From Aculops lycopersici (Eukaryota; Arthropoda; Arachnida; Trombidiformes; Eriophyidae), in assembly GCA_015350385.1 (NCBI GenBank), contig WNKI01000002.1, positions 9,172,515 to 9,236,514 on the forward strand: DNA of 64,000 nucleotides, read 5' to 3'. The notes beneath the pieces are model-generated. The model worked only from the letters and a program-made list of their open reading frames with translations. It did not search any database and had not been told where the DNA came from. Every line of letters starts with the position of its first letter. The first letter of the stretch is position 1. Position numbers and translations under genes: made by a program. Positions 32,301-40,414 of the stretch are shown in pieces.

Positions 32301-34476
32301 TCAACGCGAGCCACACAACTGATAATGCCTCCCAATTTTATCAGTCTCTTGGCGAGCGCTATCTACTACGACCGCTGCTATCTGCTACCACTAAACTAGA
32401 CAGAGCTAGTTGCTCATACCTTTCAAGCTCGTCACATCATCACTGGCGCCCACTCACTCGATGACCAGATTATCATGAGGTGGTTGCCGGCTGGTAACGG
32501 TGGCAGCGGTGGCGACACTGGTGGCGACAGTGGCAGACTAAGGTAGTTAACTGAACTGAGTTTTTCCTTTGCGAACCACCTGTGAAGACTAAATCTTGAA
32601 GCGGGAGAGGAGAGATGTTTTTCTTTTCGCGCAACTGCCGATCGTTTGCATTTCAATTTGTTATCAAGAGACTAACTGAAATTGGTGGGATTGCAATGGC
32701 ACAGCACACACTGAGTCACATGAAATGAAATAAAAAGCTACCTGCTGATCATTGGGCTAAATGATGTGTTGCTCTTTTTGCTCTCTGTGTGTTTGTGTGT
32801 GAACTCAAAAAACTTATTTCCTCGTTAAATCAAATGCTAGAGAATCTAAATTTTCACCGCTGTGTGAGCGATCAAAATGATAATTTCCAACTTGATGCTG
32901 ATGAATTTGAATTCTCTCACCTGTTTGCTGGCTGGCTGGTTGGCTGGCTGGCTCGCTCGCTTGTCAGGTATACAGATTATGGTTGCTCTTGTGGTGACAA
33001 CCACCGTGCAACCACCAGTCGAGGTGGAGAAGCGCACAAGCGGATATTTGGTTGCTCAAATGATCCAACCAACAGGTGACTTGAATCAAAAGTAAACGAA
33101 AGAATTATTCAAATTTTTTTCTCTCAAAATTAAATAACTCGAGAAAAATTAATATTAACACTTACCTTCGTTCAATTGTGTCAAAACTTGACGACGACAT
33201 GCAGTTGACCTTCCAATCTAGTTGGCCGTGGTCATTGCAAATCTGAATCGAGAAGCGGCCGTAATTTGCGCGAATCAATTGGATGCTTTCGCCGCTTTGG
33301 CACTCAATTTGCAATTGTTTCTCTTCGCAGGCATATAGAGTCTTCTTGCCCCTTGAACTTGAGTTGGGGTTACCCGTGTTGCTTGAAACTTGGTGGTTTT
33401 GTCTTGCCTCATTATTATGATTATTACTATTACTATGACTTGATCCCCCATCCAACGCCAACGCCATCGGCGACTCGTACTGGTCGCTCGCCGACGAAGA
33501 GGACGACGTCAGCTGATCGTCGAGTTCGCCTGATTGATGTTGCGGCGAGTCCGAGACGGCGATCGCTTGGCGCTTGTCGAGTCGACGGTTGGCTTCAGTG
33601 TAGTGTGGAGGTGGAGGTGGATTAGAATTGAGAGAAGTTCGTGATTAGTATATTGTTTTCGATACTTAACAATGTATATTAAATCACAAGTTACAGTGAG
33701 TGGCCGCTTCCGTGCGACCAGCGCAAAAAGGCACGCTACAATTTTTCGTGCTGTTGCCGTTGCCGTTGCCGTTCCTGTTGCATCACTGACAGTAGCAGCG
33801 AGAATCAATCAAAATTGATGCGCTCGTCTTGACAGTCGAGTTGAGTCAAGTTGCTGAGTTCATCTTTTCTTGCCGAAGCTTCGTTCGCCATCCGATATTA
33901 TGACTGGAGGTTAATTTTTTTTCCATCTCTTCCTCAGGTAGCCTGACGAGATATAACAAATTAAGTTTGCTTCTGCTAGACAGTAAATTTAACCGACAAG
34001 CGCGAGGCGCAGTGAGTCATAGCTCCACTTTTTTGTTTAAGCTCATCTTTTTTCTCCTTCATCTCGTTGCTTTTTTCTCCTCCTCCTCGTTGATCACGAC
34101 AAGACAACAGCAACAATAACCAAGAATGACGACAACTTGAAGGTTGATCTCACACTCTCTTGGTGTGTGCTGTTATATCTCGCATATTGAAACCCAAAAA
34201 GACAAGACAAAGGGCTGGCAACTTACCTGAATAATTATCATTCTCTCTCACTAGTCTTGGTAGTCGTAGTTGTTTACTATTTTTTAATATAGTTGCTTGC
34301 ACATTTGATGATGATGATAGTGGTTGCTGAGGTAGAAGATGACGATGATTCTCATCTGATGCTGCTGCTTCTGCTTGCAATGGACTAGTGAGACTCGATA
34401 GTGATAGTGATAATGTTGATCCAAATAACAATAAAACAATTGGAACCAACATTCTGAGATTTTGTTGGGGCAACAT
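1..34476 (-). CDS. Cirl: Latrophilin/Cirl-like adhesion GPCR, nine coding exons, 3' end outside window
   Basis: Adhesion G-protein-coupled receptor of the latrophilin family, acting at the plasma membrane, typically of neurons. Coding exons (minus strand, 5' to 3'): 34476-34227, 33529-33166, 16073-15910, 12905-12022, 7335-6810, 5319-4881, 4538-4241, 2770-852 and 137-<1. All introns are GT-AG, and exon phases (1,2,1,0,1,2,0,2) join without a frame break. Domain order with residues numbered from the Met at 34476: signal peptide 1-28; SUEL lectin about 147-240; low-complexity linker; HormR about 391-455; GAIN about 456-880; GPS with CNHLS, predicted cut between L900 and S901; membrane helices near 997-1020, 1173-1194, 1226-1252, 1431-1450 and 1480-1506. 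Helices 6-7 and the tail lie beyond the left edge. There is no olfactomedin domain, as in invertebrate Cirl. Long low-complexity stretches enlarge the loops between helices. Family assignment is firm; the exact start is less certain. Confidence 0.9.
138..851 (-). other. Latrophilin intron 8
   Basis: Intron between exons 8 and 9, 714 bases, GT-AG. I see no gene or strong repeat in it. Confidence 0.6.
852..2770 (-). CDS. Cirl: Latrophilin exon 8: membrane helices 1-5 with giant intracellular loops
   Basis: The acceptor is ggccattcag|ATG in phase with exon 7. Within the exon's 640 codons, hydrophobic helices lie at about 22-45 (TM1), 198-219 (TM2), 251-277 (TM3), 455-475 (TM4) and 505-531 (TM5). 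Between TM1-TM2 and TM3-TM4 sit about 150 and 170 Ser/Gln/His/Asn-rich residues. A further hydrophilic stretch of more than 100 residues follows TM5. TM4-loop-TM5 keeps the family layout, including a Cys in the second extracellular loop (DCGS). The donor is ACAAG|gtgagtt, phase 2. Assignment of the helices to a divergent latrophilin 7TM rests on order, spacing and frame continuity with the GPS exon, and is less certain than the ectodomain. Confidence 0.82.
2771..4240 (-). other. Latrophilin intron 7
   Basis: Intron of about 1.5 kb. It contains a short (TA)n tract near 4206-4221 just downstream of the exon 7 donor. Short open frames on the plus strand (3158-3490, 3579-3776) have no recognisable content. 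Confidence 0.6.
4241..4538 (-). CDS. Cirl: Latrophilin exon 7: GPS cleavage motif and long pre-TM1 spacer
   Basis: The acceptor is tttatatccag|C. It encodes DWLTDGCKLVGSNSTHSICA followed by CNHLSTFALL: the GPS with HL/S at the expected autoproteolysis point, so the tethered agonist would begin STFALL. About 70 further hydrophilic Gln/Asn-rich residues follow before the donor CCAAG|gtgagta (phase 0). Confidence 0.9.
4881..5319 (-). CDS. Cirl: Latrophilin exon 6: late GAIN strands and GPS entry
   Basis: The acceptor is actgctactgcag|CT. It encodes ALKVVFIMVRSLG and NGNRMVVNSNLVSLSI, then KVDLSAPIELVFRR, the last GAIN strands. An insertion of roughly 65 residues rich in Ser (a run of ten) and Gly/Trp follows before CAFWD, the first GPS cysteine and FWD motif. 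The donor is AGCAG|gtaagttt, phase 2. Confidence 0.88.
5320..6809 (-). other. Latrophilin intron 5, with GA microsatellites
   Basis: Intron between exons 5 and 6. It holds (GA)n tracts at about 6310-6352, 6620-6638 and 6717-6757. The last is a pure run of some 40 bases only about 50 bases from the exon 5 donor. No gene seen. Confidence 0.65.
6810..7335 (-). CDS. Cirl: Latrophilin exon 5: GAIN subdomain A/B
   Basis: The acceptor is atcgcaacgcag|TCC and the exon starts SLVELVNNLASGHQMDAWLD, matching GAIN helices of Cirl (AWLDL motif). Later segments VTENVYVAIRSLALRPQVI and FTLHLQATSAI fit the beta-rich part. An Asn run separates helix and strand portions. The donor GCAGCAG|gtaagttt is phase 1. 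A GA microsatellite just downstream lies in the intron. Confidence 0.87.
7566..7597. repeat. Perfect 13-bp inverted repeat, 6-base loop
   Basis: GCAGACTGAACAG at 7566-7578 is exactly complementary to 7585-7597 around the loop TGGGCG. It lies in a latrophilin intron, about 230 bases from exon 5. Confidence 0.9.
7799..7825. repeat. Perfect 11-bp inverted repeat, 5-base loop
   Basis: CGAGAATCCCA at 7799-7809 pairs exactly with 7815-7825 around TTGCG. It is the second hairpin in the same intron. Confidence 0.9.
8032..8057. repeat. Perfect 9-bp inverted repeat
   Basis: CTCGAGCAG at 8032-8040 pairs with CTGCTCGAG at 8049-8057 around an 8-base loop. Confidence 0.85.
8438..8455. repeat. 18-bp perfect palindrome
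   Basis: CGCGAATCGCGATTCGCG is its own reverse complement with no spacer. It lies in the same intron as the three hairpins above. Confidence 0.9.
10084..10173. repeat. Heptamer minisatellite with graded variants
   Basis: About 13 tandem copies of a 7-base unit. It begins as AAGTTGC, passes to GAGTTGC and ends as AAGTTCC. The variants form blocks rather than being mixed, which is the pattern left by stepwise expansion of neighbouring units. Confidence 0.85.
12022..12905 (-). CDS. Cirl: Latrophilin exon 4: linker, HormR domain and start of GAIN
   Basis: The acceptor is ttactttactccag|GC. The first part is a Thr/Gly/Ala-rich linker (about 120 residues). The hormone-receptor domain follows, recognisable by IRWPSTEAGQ, spaced cysteines (CP, CL, RC) and GEWAP. 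The segment from NWLRNLTARV onward begins the GAIN helical subdomain. The donor is GTTCAG|gtaagtg, phase 0. The reading frame continues past the donor to 11731, but that tail has no latrophilin similarity and is intron. Confidence 0.9.
14539..14834. repeat. Compound CT / ACGT microsatellite interrupted by an assembly gap
   Basis: (CT)n from 14539 to 14603 with two N calls at 14567 and 14569. Then comes (ACGT)n from about 14604, broken by 20 N at 14657-14676. Degenerating ACGT/ACGTA units follow to about 14770, and a second (CT)n runs from 14783 to 14834. The ACGT unit is self-complementary, which probably explains the failed assembly. The true length is unknown. Confidence 0.95.
14657..14676. 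other. Assembly gap (20 N)
   Basis: A run of exactly 20 N inside the ACGT array. The round number suggests a placeholder rather than a measured length. Confidence 0.95.
15910..16073 (-). CDS. Cirl: Latrophilin exon 3: second half of SUEL lectin domain
   Basis: This 164-base exon between gaaacag| and ACAG|gtaagtg encodes CQAKQSCQLLASNDIFGDSC followed by PGTPKYLEVHYSC, the conserved C-terminal half of the SUEL domain. Joined to exon 2 it gives the Ser-Cys expected at the domain's junction. It ends with a Gly/Thr-rich linker (PGTGTG). It is easy to miss because only 55 residues are coded. Confidence 0.92.
18976..22800 (+). CDS. Nested single-exon gene: 1274-residue low-complexity, mucin-like protein
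   Basis: I do not recognise a family. The frame is open for 3825 bases inside latrophilin intron 2, on the other strand. Residues about 124-155 form one hydrophobic segment (VIISSSSISLLLLLFTLS) after a basic, Thr-rich N-terminus, fitting a signal anchor or long signal peptide. Then come Asn/Gln/Met-rich sequence (about 225-400), a Thr-rich mucin-like block with Pro (about 543-615), more Met/Gln/His-rich sequence, a basic Lys/Ser region (about 1155-1215) and a Gly run near the C-terminus. Patches outside the repeats, such as GWRRVVPFDFYPHS (about 640) and FSILGGRFKLTPYTQTLQSI (about 1060), look like ordered sequence. Secretion or membrane anchoring with O-glycosylation is inference. Other frames over this stretch are shadows. 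I am fairly sure it is a gene, because 3.8 kb of codons avoid stops despite the composition. Confidence 0.72.
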   Translation: MDSLSESFRLEAIEDEEARETNVTTTKTTLETTKRSASQAEGKRRESVNETFNLKPTITLLTRKRNHKNQSTENNMATKRKPQVTTRATSTTTSIIIPKLATTLRLTKLKPHSAETLRKTVSHVKLVIISSSSISLLLLLFTLSPLTTKTVAAAADAFENTAEQHGQPMVQLLALDSRADQMPDSIYKMAPLLFGADIISDYFIEPESRAPVAGSNSNSNANVNGNQRQLVPPPPPPPHQSQMQQGNLAPLKQSQNMNMNSNMNQIMRPVGNNQNNQQQMGPNGNNNNNNNNNVNGVASNNQRNGQQQSFNGQQQQMSSAASMSPPSRMMQQSPPSMTANNHNNNFPRAGNQVNGMGNNNQRVGNNNNNNNNHNNNQPTNTKTISNLSAPVAMSQINPQQQQQIETSMKGTNGMTVDQVLSSLGLVVEAMKQQTMAMQMISGQMVQASASASASAKQQPAFDVQVAGPTSSSGNKDAEARALLESFGELMGSFRSARSTSGSGNGNGNGKTTEISTSSFGELISGAIKGKVSNQPEEEPVILITDTTTTTTHPPTTPTTTTTTTTTTTPKPTTTSTTTTTTTTTTPAPPTTTTTTTTRAPETTTSSTTTTQQPKKKQMPNPESSRYMVVPQTGSSVSSQGWRRVVPFDFYPHSVGTSDDLDLHHLMGQAEKKSVSMAYNSQVAAGGSSAASPLMAAMMQHQLPVANHDLDNNYRSVSMANYGGSQQKQPPAATASSTSTAAMMHAMQMMAQKQPHLLAAMMQYPGQLMHPSMISTHQQQQQLNHHQLQNQQQNQYRSPMDSVHQMMAAQMAMQQQFANSGQSTDAHTTNDQDSQAETPAPVTQTGGNGDGGGKWTPMQQAMQLMQQHMSQASTGAPNSESSGGSGDDSANISDEIPRLPSSMSMRPASQPVPTKTSQLMQMSMAAAAAGSKSSGQTKTGTGTGPSALKIGERPQFDLSNFQLLSPTEVGKQKEGKAVSNLGGKSQNNSNNESPEQDLSGTASEVVSKTKDSSSAEQDLESQPEAQTTSVSNHNQQQQHQPKHHSAPHPIAVLDRPPTSKATSFSILGGRFKLTPYTQTLQSIWEPSKALLQQALGTFMSSGPQQAILGGPMGTANMAAMATAAAAAAAASNLQQQQMGLMASTSGQPKMMVARRPRGSRKLIASPGKGKQTPVKGQAAKVTKASKSTSGSSSKATSTAKSKGTGQRQQVAAAASERRASQMPVESGAAAWPVARSLATRKSVSGGTLSGGGGGGGGGGGNNDSINSNHNVTTGK
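20606..20815 (+). repeat. Thr-codon-rich tract in the nested gene
   Basis: About 70 codons mostly ACA/ACC/ACT, broken by Pro-containing spacers (HPPTTP, PKP, PAPP, RAPE). Codons are mixed rather than a pure trinucleotide, so the Thr composition appears kept by selection on protein rather than by fresh slippage. Confidence 0.8.
33166..33529 (-). CDS. Cirl: Latrophilin exon 2: first half of SUEL lectin domain
   Basis: After about 60 Ser/Asn-rich residues the exon encodes YACEEKQLQIEC and IRANYGRFSIQICNDHG, the signature of the rhamnose-binding (SUEL) lectin of latrophilins. The acceptor is atcaatcag|GC and the donor AAG|gtaagtg (phase 2). The IRANYGRFSI core is nearly invariant in the family. 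The next exon completes the domain 17 kb downstream. Confidence 0.92.
33530..34226 (-). other. Latrophilin intron 1
   Basis: Intron of 697 bases between the signal-peptide exon and the lectin exon. The 3' splice site has a weak pyrimidine tract (caacatcaatcag). Nothing else is recognisable. Confidence 0.55.
34227..34476 (-). CDS. Cirl: Latrophilin exon 1: signal peptide
   Basis: Encodes a start Met followed by a hydrophobic core (MLVPIVLLLFGSTLSLSLS), a typical secretory signal. The donor is CAG|gtaagtt, phase 1. The frame stays open upstream to 34725 with further Met codons (34626, 34578). A start there would put about 83 charged residues before the signal core, so I prefer 34476, with 34452 as an alternative. 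A GA-repeat encodes the alternating Glu/Arg run in that upstream extension, which argues that it is untranslated. Confidence 0.75.
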
Positions 34477-34726
34477 TTTGAGTTTCCTTGAAGACTTTTG
34501 AGTCTTATCTAGTGACAACGAGATTCTCTTGTTAATTTCAATTAGTAGATTCTTATTCAATGCCAAGTTTCCCTGCATCTTCCTGCTTCTACTTTCTTCA
34601 AATCTGCTCTTCGTCGTCGAGTCCATCGATCGATTGCTCTCTCTCTCTCTCTCTCTTTCGCTTGTATTTGTGGCGACCGCTACTGCTTGCTCTATTAAAT
34701 GAATAACATTACGACAACCGACCAAC

Positions 34727-37700
34727 TGACTCGCTCTCTGTTACCTGCGTCTCACCTGCAACAACTTTCAGTGTTTAGGCAGGTTGATTAAGTGCAATCA
34801 ATTAATTAGTAGAAGGCTTCTGTCTCTCCCTCCAACTCAATCTCTAGTTGTCGCTGTCTGTCTGTCGCTTAAAGTGCTATGCTAATTCGTGCTGTTAATG
34901 TTGATGCGCGCAAGTCCAAATGGCTATTGAGGGCCGAAAAACATTTGCTCCTGGGACTTGGGTCTTCCGATGTGTTACAGAGGAGCCTGTGATTTATAAG
35001 TAGTATAAACATGGAAACAAGAGCATGCGCATGAAATAAGCGGTGCAGTAGCACTCTCTTCCAAATGCGAATCCAAACTAAACTGGCCAAACATTTGTGC
35101 CATGAGCAAAGAGACCAACGTTTTTTGGCCGAGTAAGTGCGCCGGGCGCACGAATAAGCATGCGCGCGTCTCGCGTATGGGTGAGAGCAGGGCCATCTCG
35201 CGCGCCATCTCGCGTTTGGCTTGCCGTGTATTTTTGGTTGGTTGGCCGGCAGATAAATCCAACAGGTTTCCGTGAGATAAAGTTCAACTCAACAATTACT
35301 ACTACTGGTGAGCGGATGCCATCTTCCAGCTCAAGATCGATAATGACAAATTTTCTCTCGCCTCGAGTCTGAGTCTCTCCATATAAAACTATAAGTTAGT
35401 AATCAGCGGCAACGACGGCGGCATACCCCAGTAGGCATGCAGCAAATTGAAACATTTTCCATGAATCGAAGAGATGCGAGTGACTGGAGGCAGCTAAGAT
35501 TTTAGGGGCTCGAGAGGAGGGAAAGTATCAGATAGCAGTATTTCGTTATCCATTTGCTGAGGGACTTTCCCAACAAAACTACACTAGCGCGAACCACCAA
35601 CGAGATGAGATCTCGCCAGTTGCTGGCTCACTTGTTAGCCGGATGAAATTCAAGATAGGCCTCTTCCATTGGTGCGCGATATTATTTTATATTATATTAC
35701 TATGATTATTATTATTATTAGTCCGGCTTGCAAATCAAATGAGCGCTGATCTACCTGGCGGCAAAATGGTAGTGGTAAATCGCCAAAGGTAAAGATGTCC
35801 ACCATCGAGAGCAGACTGGACACTTCCTTTGCCTGGGAGCTGCGGAGTGCGCTAGCCGTTCAATCGATCGCATGCCTGACTTCACTTTCCTGATCATCGT
35901 GCTCGTCTCAATGCTGGACGGGAGATTCGCATTACAACAACATAGTTGCCCTCTCTCTCCCTCTCTGCTTGGTGACAATAAGATAATCAATTTTATCATA
36001 AAATAGGATCAATTGGGCAAAGACGAGCACGACGACGAGAAGCTCAGTGGTGTAGCGCACTGAACCAGCGCAGTGAGCGCGCACCAATAACCCGCACCAG
36101 CGGCGAGTAATGCGCTCAGGTAAAGCTCACAGGTAAGTTTTTCCACAATCACCACTGGCCTCTATGAGGATATCAACAGTTTAAGGCACTCCTCTGGCTA
36201 TTGGTCAACATTGGCGGTGGTGGCTCATTTGGATTTCTCTCTTTCTTTTTGGTCAAGCCGAGCAACAAATTCTATCAGCTTGATCCTTGGAATTTCTTGT
36301 TTATTTGTTTGCATTGACGAGCGCGCAAATGGAGACGTCAACCTTCTTAGTGGATGTATGTTTGGATGGCCAACGGGAAATTTCTTACTTTCAACACAAA
36401 GTAACAATAATGCACGACCAACCAGTTTGGACGGCGTCAGAGTTGGCCGTCCTCACTAACTCCACTAATTCAGTCGCGCCACCGAGAGCTAAAGAAGTGA
36501 CCAAAGCCAAGGGAAGAGGCGAGCAACGCGGATAATAGGAGGAGGAAGCCAGTGGCCACGGTAGAGCCATAGGTAAAGGAAACTCCATTATTGGCTCCCA
36601 AGTTGATTCAATTGAATCAAGGCCAGAGCATTGAATTTGTGCGCTCCCTCTCTATGACCACTAGCGACAAAGGGAATAAAATTATCGCCAACTTAAAATA
36701 AAGTAAAGTAATTGAAGAAAAGCGGGAAGAGAGCAGCGGGAAAAGACTCAATGGCTTCAGGGTGAGCATTGTAACTCATGCTAGTTGGTTGGTTAGTAGG
36801 TGAGAGCAAGAAGGAGGGCGAGAAATCTTAGTTGCTCGTTACTCTTATAACACACATCCAAATTTTACTAACAACAACAATCTCCATCACTATAGCAAAC
36901 CAGAGAATCCAAGTGACAACAAAACTCAATAACGTTCAATGGCGACAACTCAATTGACCGGTTGGTGCTGGCGCTGCCAATTTGGTGCCACTCTGGCTAC
37001 CAAAACTTCGAGCTGCCACCTAAACAATGGATTCACTCTTAGGTGTTTGCTATGCTGTTTTAGGTATCGTTTTAGGTACCCAAAACAACATACAACTCGA
37101 CTGGTAATAGCAGATGTTCTCTGGCTCTCTTCCATCACAAGCACGACCTCTTGGTCGTCGTTCTCCGTTGACGACGATAGCCAGCCAAAATCATCCATCC
37201 ATCCACCGATCTATCGCACCGCGATCCCTTTGTAGTGTAATTTCCAAAATAGTCAGCGGTGCCAGTGGTAGATGTCATCAGCTGTTAGTCAGTTTGAACT
37301 TGGAATTAGCAGTGAGAGAGAGAGAGAGAGGAAGCCGATTGATGAAAGCACCTTAGTGTTGAGCCGACCACCAGGAGTATTAGCATATATGCTATAGTTC
37401 CAATAGTTACTAGCAAGAAGAGGATAAGTTGGAGAAGCCAGTCGGAGTTAGTGGAGAGGAAGAATAAGAAGAAGACTGAGACTGAGATAAAGTTCTATGC
37501 CTTTGAGAGTTTCCTTATTTTTTGCTAGTAAAAGGAAGCCATAGGTAAGATGACTCAGCCTACAAGCGCGTCTACATTTGAACGCGACGACAGTGGCTCT
37601 ACCTTACGGCGCAGGTGAACTCATTAGAGATTCGGCCAGCATTATCGATTATCTCTATCAACTGGATGGTTTTAGCTGGATTTTCTTGTCAGCTCCTGGG

Positions 37701-39041
37701 TCCGCGGGGGCCCATACGAGTTAGTCAGTTGGTCGCTAGATCCTTGGATTGTTTCCCCTTTCATCTATGAAGTCCACATGGATTCCATTGGTGCATCGTT
37801 GGCGTACATTCGCTCCATGCTAACAAGGAACCGCATCACTACTCGTCGAGACGAAAAGGAAACTGTAGTCCCTGTGCACTCTCCATAGAGAAAGCACAGG
37901 GCATAAAAATACTCAAAAAACCCAAAACCCCCTAGAAACACACCATTGAGTGAGGTGCGCGAATCGAATTTCGATCTGATTTATCTCGTAACTGGGGCAA
38001 AAGAAGCAAGATGTAATTTCACATATAACTCAACTCAACTCAGCAAGCTCAACCGATCGATGTATGTTTTCGTAGATCCCAGTTGAACATGGTCATGTGT
38101 CTCCTTGTAAACTGATCGAGATACCGGTAATCAGTATATTTAATTCAGAGTTATCACATAGCAAAAACTGCCAACTTTTGTGAAGCCTCTTCACCTCTCC
38201 GGTACAAGCACAGGTAGAATAACAAACTCTTGCCAATCAAACAGCAGCAGCAGCGAAAATCGCAACAACACGTTGTGCTATCTCCCTGTGTGCAAAACCA
38301 TCAACACAACCAATCTAGGGAAACGCTTTTTCCCCATTTAAAACTGCGTACACCTCACTGAAATAAGATCTCCAATGCATCCAAGCCAACAACACAGCAT
38401 GAGCCTGAGCCCCCAAAACTCTCACTCTGTTTGCATGTGCTCTTTCCCTGTTTGCCTGCCGTCACTGTTTTGTGCGCCAACCAGCTCGTCTCGCTTTCAC
38501 GCGCTTTATTGGAAAACTTGAGTTTCCTCAACCGAATGAAGCTGGAGAACGCGAGGGGCAACCTGTACAATTGTATAACTGTCGCAAGCTCTATTGTTAT
38601 TTCCATATCACTCTTTCTATCCAAATATTCACCTCAAACCACAACCAATCTATATCTAACTCATCATAGCCCTCCTACAATCCTATTGATTGTTTAGGTT
38701 GTTGTGGTCGCTACTACCTCTTTTCTATCTCTCAATATTCTAAATAGAAACAATAATATGATATGCCTACTGTCAGCAACTGCCTCACTTATCGAGTTGG
38801 AATCGATTTGACTTGATAACCGAAACTAGCCTAAATATTACATGAAACATTAGGGAGAGACAACGGAAAGACTCTTCTCTTACATAACATATTCCTGAGA
38901 CAGTGCCACTGGAATCCTTGATCTACAATCGAACCAATCAAGAAGTTTGTAACCTAAACAACGAACAATATCATACTAAACTACCACAACACATGAACGT
39001 TATCATCATAATCATAATTGAAATACCAAACACGAGTCAAA
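34727..39041. other. Non-coding region between latrophilin and CTDNEP1 starts
   Basis: The two genes point away from each other, so this 4.3 kb should hold both promoters and 5' leaders. I find no recognisable gene. A 71-codon open stretch at 37676-37888 and an inverted repeat at 37870-37901 are the only odd structures. A (GA)n tract lies near 37314-37330. There is also a perfect 14-bp palindrome (TAGCATATATGCTA) near 37382-37395. Confidence 0.55.
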
Positions 39042-39803
39042 ATGATCACTTATATCCTTAATAATATAAGAAACTTTATGGAATTTAATAGGAGCTTCAA
39101 AACGTTGCTAGTGTTTGCAACCAAAATATGGGGTTTCCTGTTTCTAGTTGCCAAGAAGCAAACTAGAACTATCATGCAACATCAGACCGTCAAATATGAT
39201 TTGCCACCCCTTTCGCCGCTTTCAAGGCATAGACTCAATATTGTCAGTAGGAAAACTCTCATATTGGATCTTGATGAAACACTTATACATTCACATCATC
39301 CCGGTAACATTAGGCCAACTATTGAAAGACCCTCAACACCGCCAGACTTCACACTCAGCGTTCACATAGATGGACATTTAGTCAAATTTTGCGTCCATAA
39401 GAGGCCACATGTTGATTTCTTCCTCAATGTGATAAGTAATTGGTATGATTTGGTTGTGTTTACCGCTAGTATGGAGATCTATGGTAGCGCAGTTGCAGAC
39501 AAATTGGACAACAATCGAGGCATACTAAACAGGCGTTACTTTAGGCAACACTGTGACGCAATTCAGGGTAGCTACTCCAAGAATCTAGCCGCTGTCAATC
39601 CAGACTTGGCGAAAGTATTCATCCTGGATAACTCGCCCGCCGCCTATAGAGCCTATCCAAATAATGCTATTCCAATCAAATCTTGGTTTTCAGATGCATC
39701 AGATACTGCTTTGTTGAACTTGTTACCTGTTTTGGATGCGTTGAGATTTTGCACTGATGTCAGATCAGTTTTAAGTAGGAATCTACATTTACACAAAGCC
39801 TAG
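39042..39803 (+). CDS. CTDNEP1: CTD nuclear envelope phosphatase 1 (Dullard) homologue
   Basis: Protein serine/threonine phosphatase of the HAD/FCP1 class. In the family it dephosphorylates lipin at the nuclear envelope/ER and dampens BMP signalling. The 253-residue product (human about 244) has a hydrophobic N-terminal segment around 20-37 (LLVFATKIWGFLFLVA) for membrane anchoring, then LSPLSRHRLN. The catalytic DLDET (residues 76-80) is followed by LIHSHH. Further conserved blocks are HKRPHVDFFL, VVFTASMEIYGSAVADKLDN, RRYFRQHC, ILDNSPAAYR and NAIPIKSWFSD. The gene is intron-less. The start is the first ATG in frame (context TCAAAATGA). An AATAAA lies at 40020-40025. Identity is very secure. 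Confidence 0.96.
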   Translation: MITYILNNIRNFMEFNRSFKTLLVFATKIWGFLFLVAKKQTRTIMQHQTVKYDLPPLSPLSRHRLNIVSRKTLILDLDETLIHSHHPGNIRPTIERPSTPPDFTLSVHIDGHLVKFCVHKRPHVDFFLNVISNWYDLVVFTASMEIYGSAVADKLDNNRGILNRRYFRQHCDAIQGSYSKNLAAVNPDLAKVFILDNSPAAYRAYPNNAIPIKSWFSDASDTALLNLLPVLDALRFCTDVRSVLSRNLHLHKA

Positions 39804-40414
39804 TGATATCCTTATTGATATATATTTTTCATGATTTATGATTGAGAGAATCCTGAAAAGAGTAAAAACAACAAATCATAGTCCAACAAGATGGAAAACA
39901 CAAGAAAAAAAATACGAGAAAAAGTAAGATCGTTAGTGAACTCAGACCAAAAACCTCATATCTATCGCATGCATGCGGCGCATATTTATACCGATACAAA
40001 CATATTTATCTCAGTGAATAATAAAGGAATCACGACCACCATGTTCAGCATATATGGGGTCTAGGTCTGTTCGAATCAGAATTGTATCGGATTTATATAT
40101 TCTCGCGGTTAGATAACTTCTGTTTGTTTGTTTACATCCAGACCAATCCGTCTCACTCGCGTTTACTCGTGAACGAATCAGCTGCAAATTTTGAATTTCG
40201 CGCTTTTTTGAGGAATTATGCTGTATTCAATACAGTTCGTCCCTTGAAGCTTCAATGAGAAATTTCTTCGGCGAACTTTCGCTGTGCTTTATTTTGGCTT
40301 GCACACATTGTGCGATTAAAATCACATAACCTTTAGATTTGTTCTCTAACATTATACAAAAATTTGTATTGTTTACACTTGACATAGGGTCAGATTACTA
40401 AAATATTGGACAAA

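Larger units (their letters stand above)
16074..33165 (-). other. Latrophilin intron 2, 17 kb, hosting a nested gene
   Basis: This intron splits the SUEL domain at the codon after IER. On the opposite strand it hosts the intron-less gene at 18976-22800. The remaining 13 kb shows microsatellites (GGA near 17087-17118, GCC near 18000-18035, tetranucleotides near 18571-18603) and no other gene I can support. Open frames at 25799-26209 and 29146-29787 have no domain or splice support. Confidence 0.65.

Noticed and set aside
37870..37901. Histone-type 3' stem-loop
   Set aside because: Stem and loop lengths (8 bp, 16 bases) do not fit the 6-bp stem and 4-base loop of histone mRNAs, and no histone frame is nearby.
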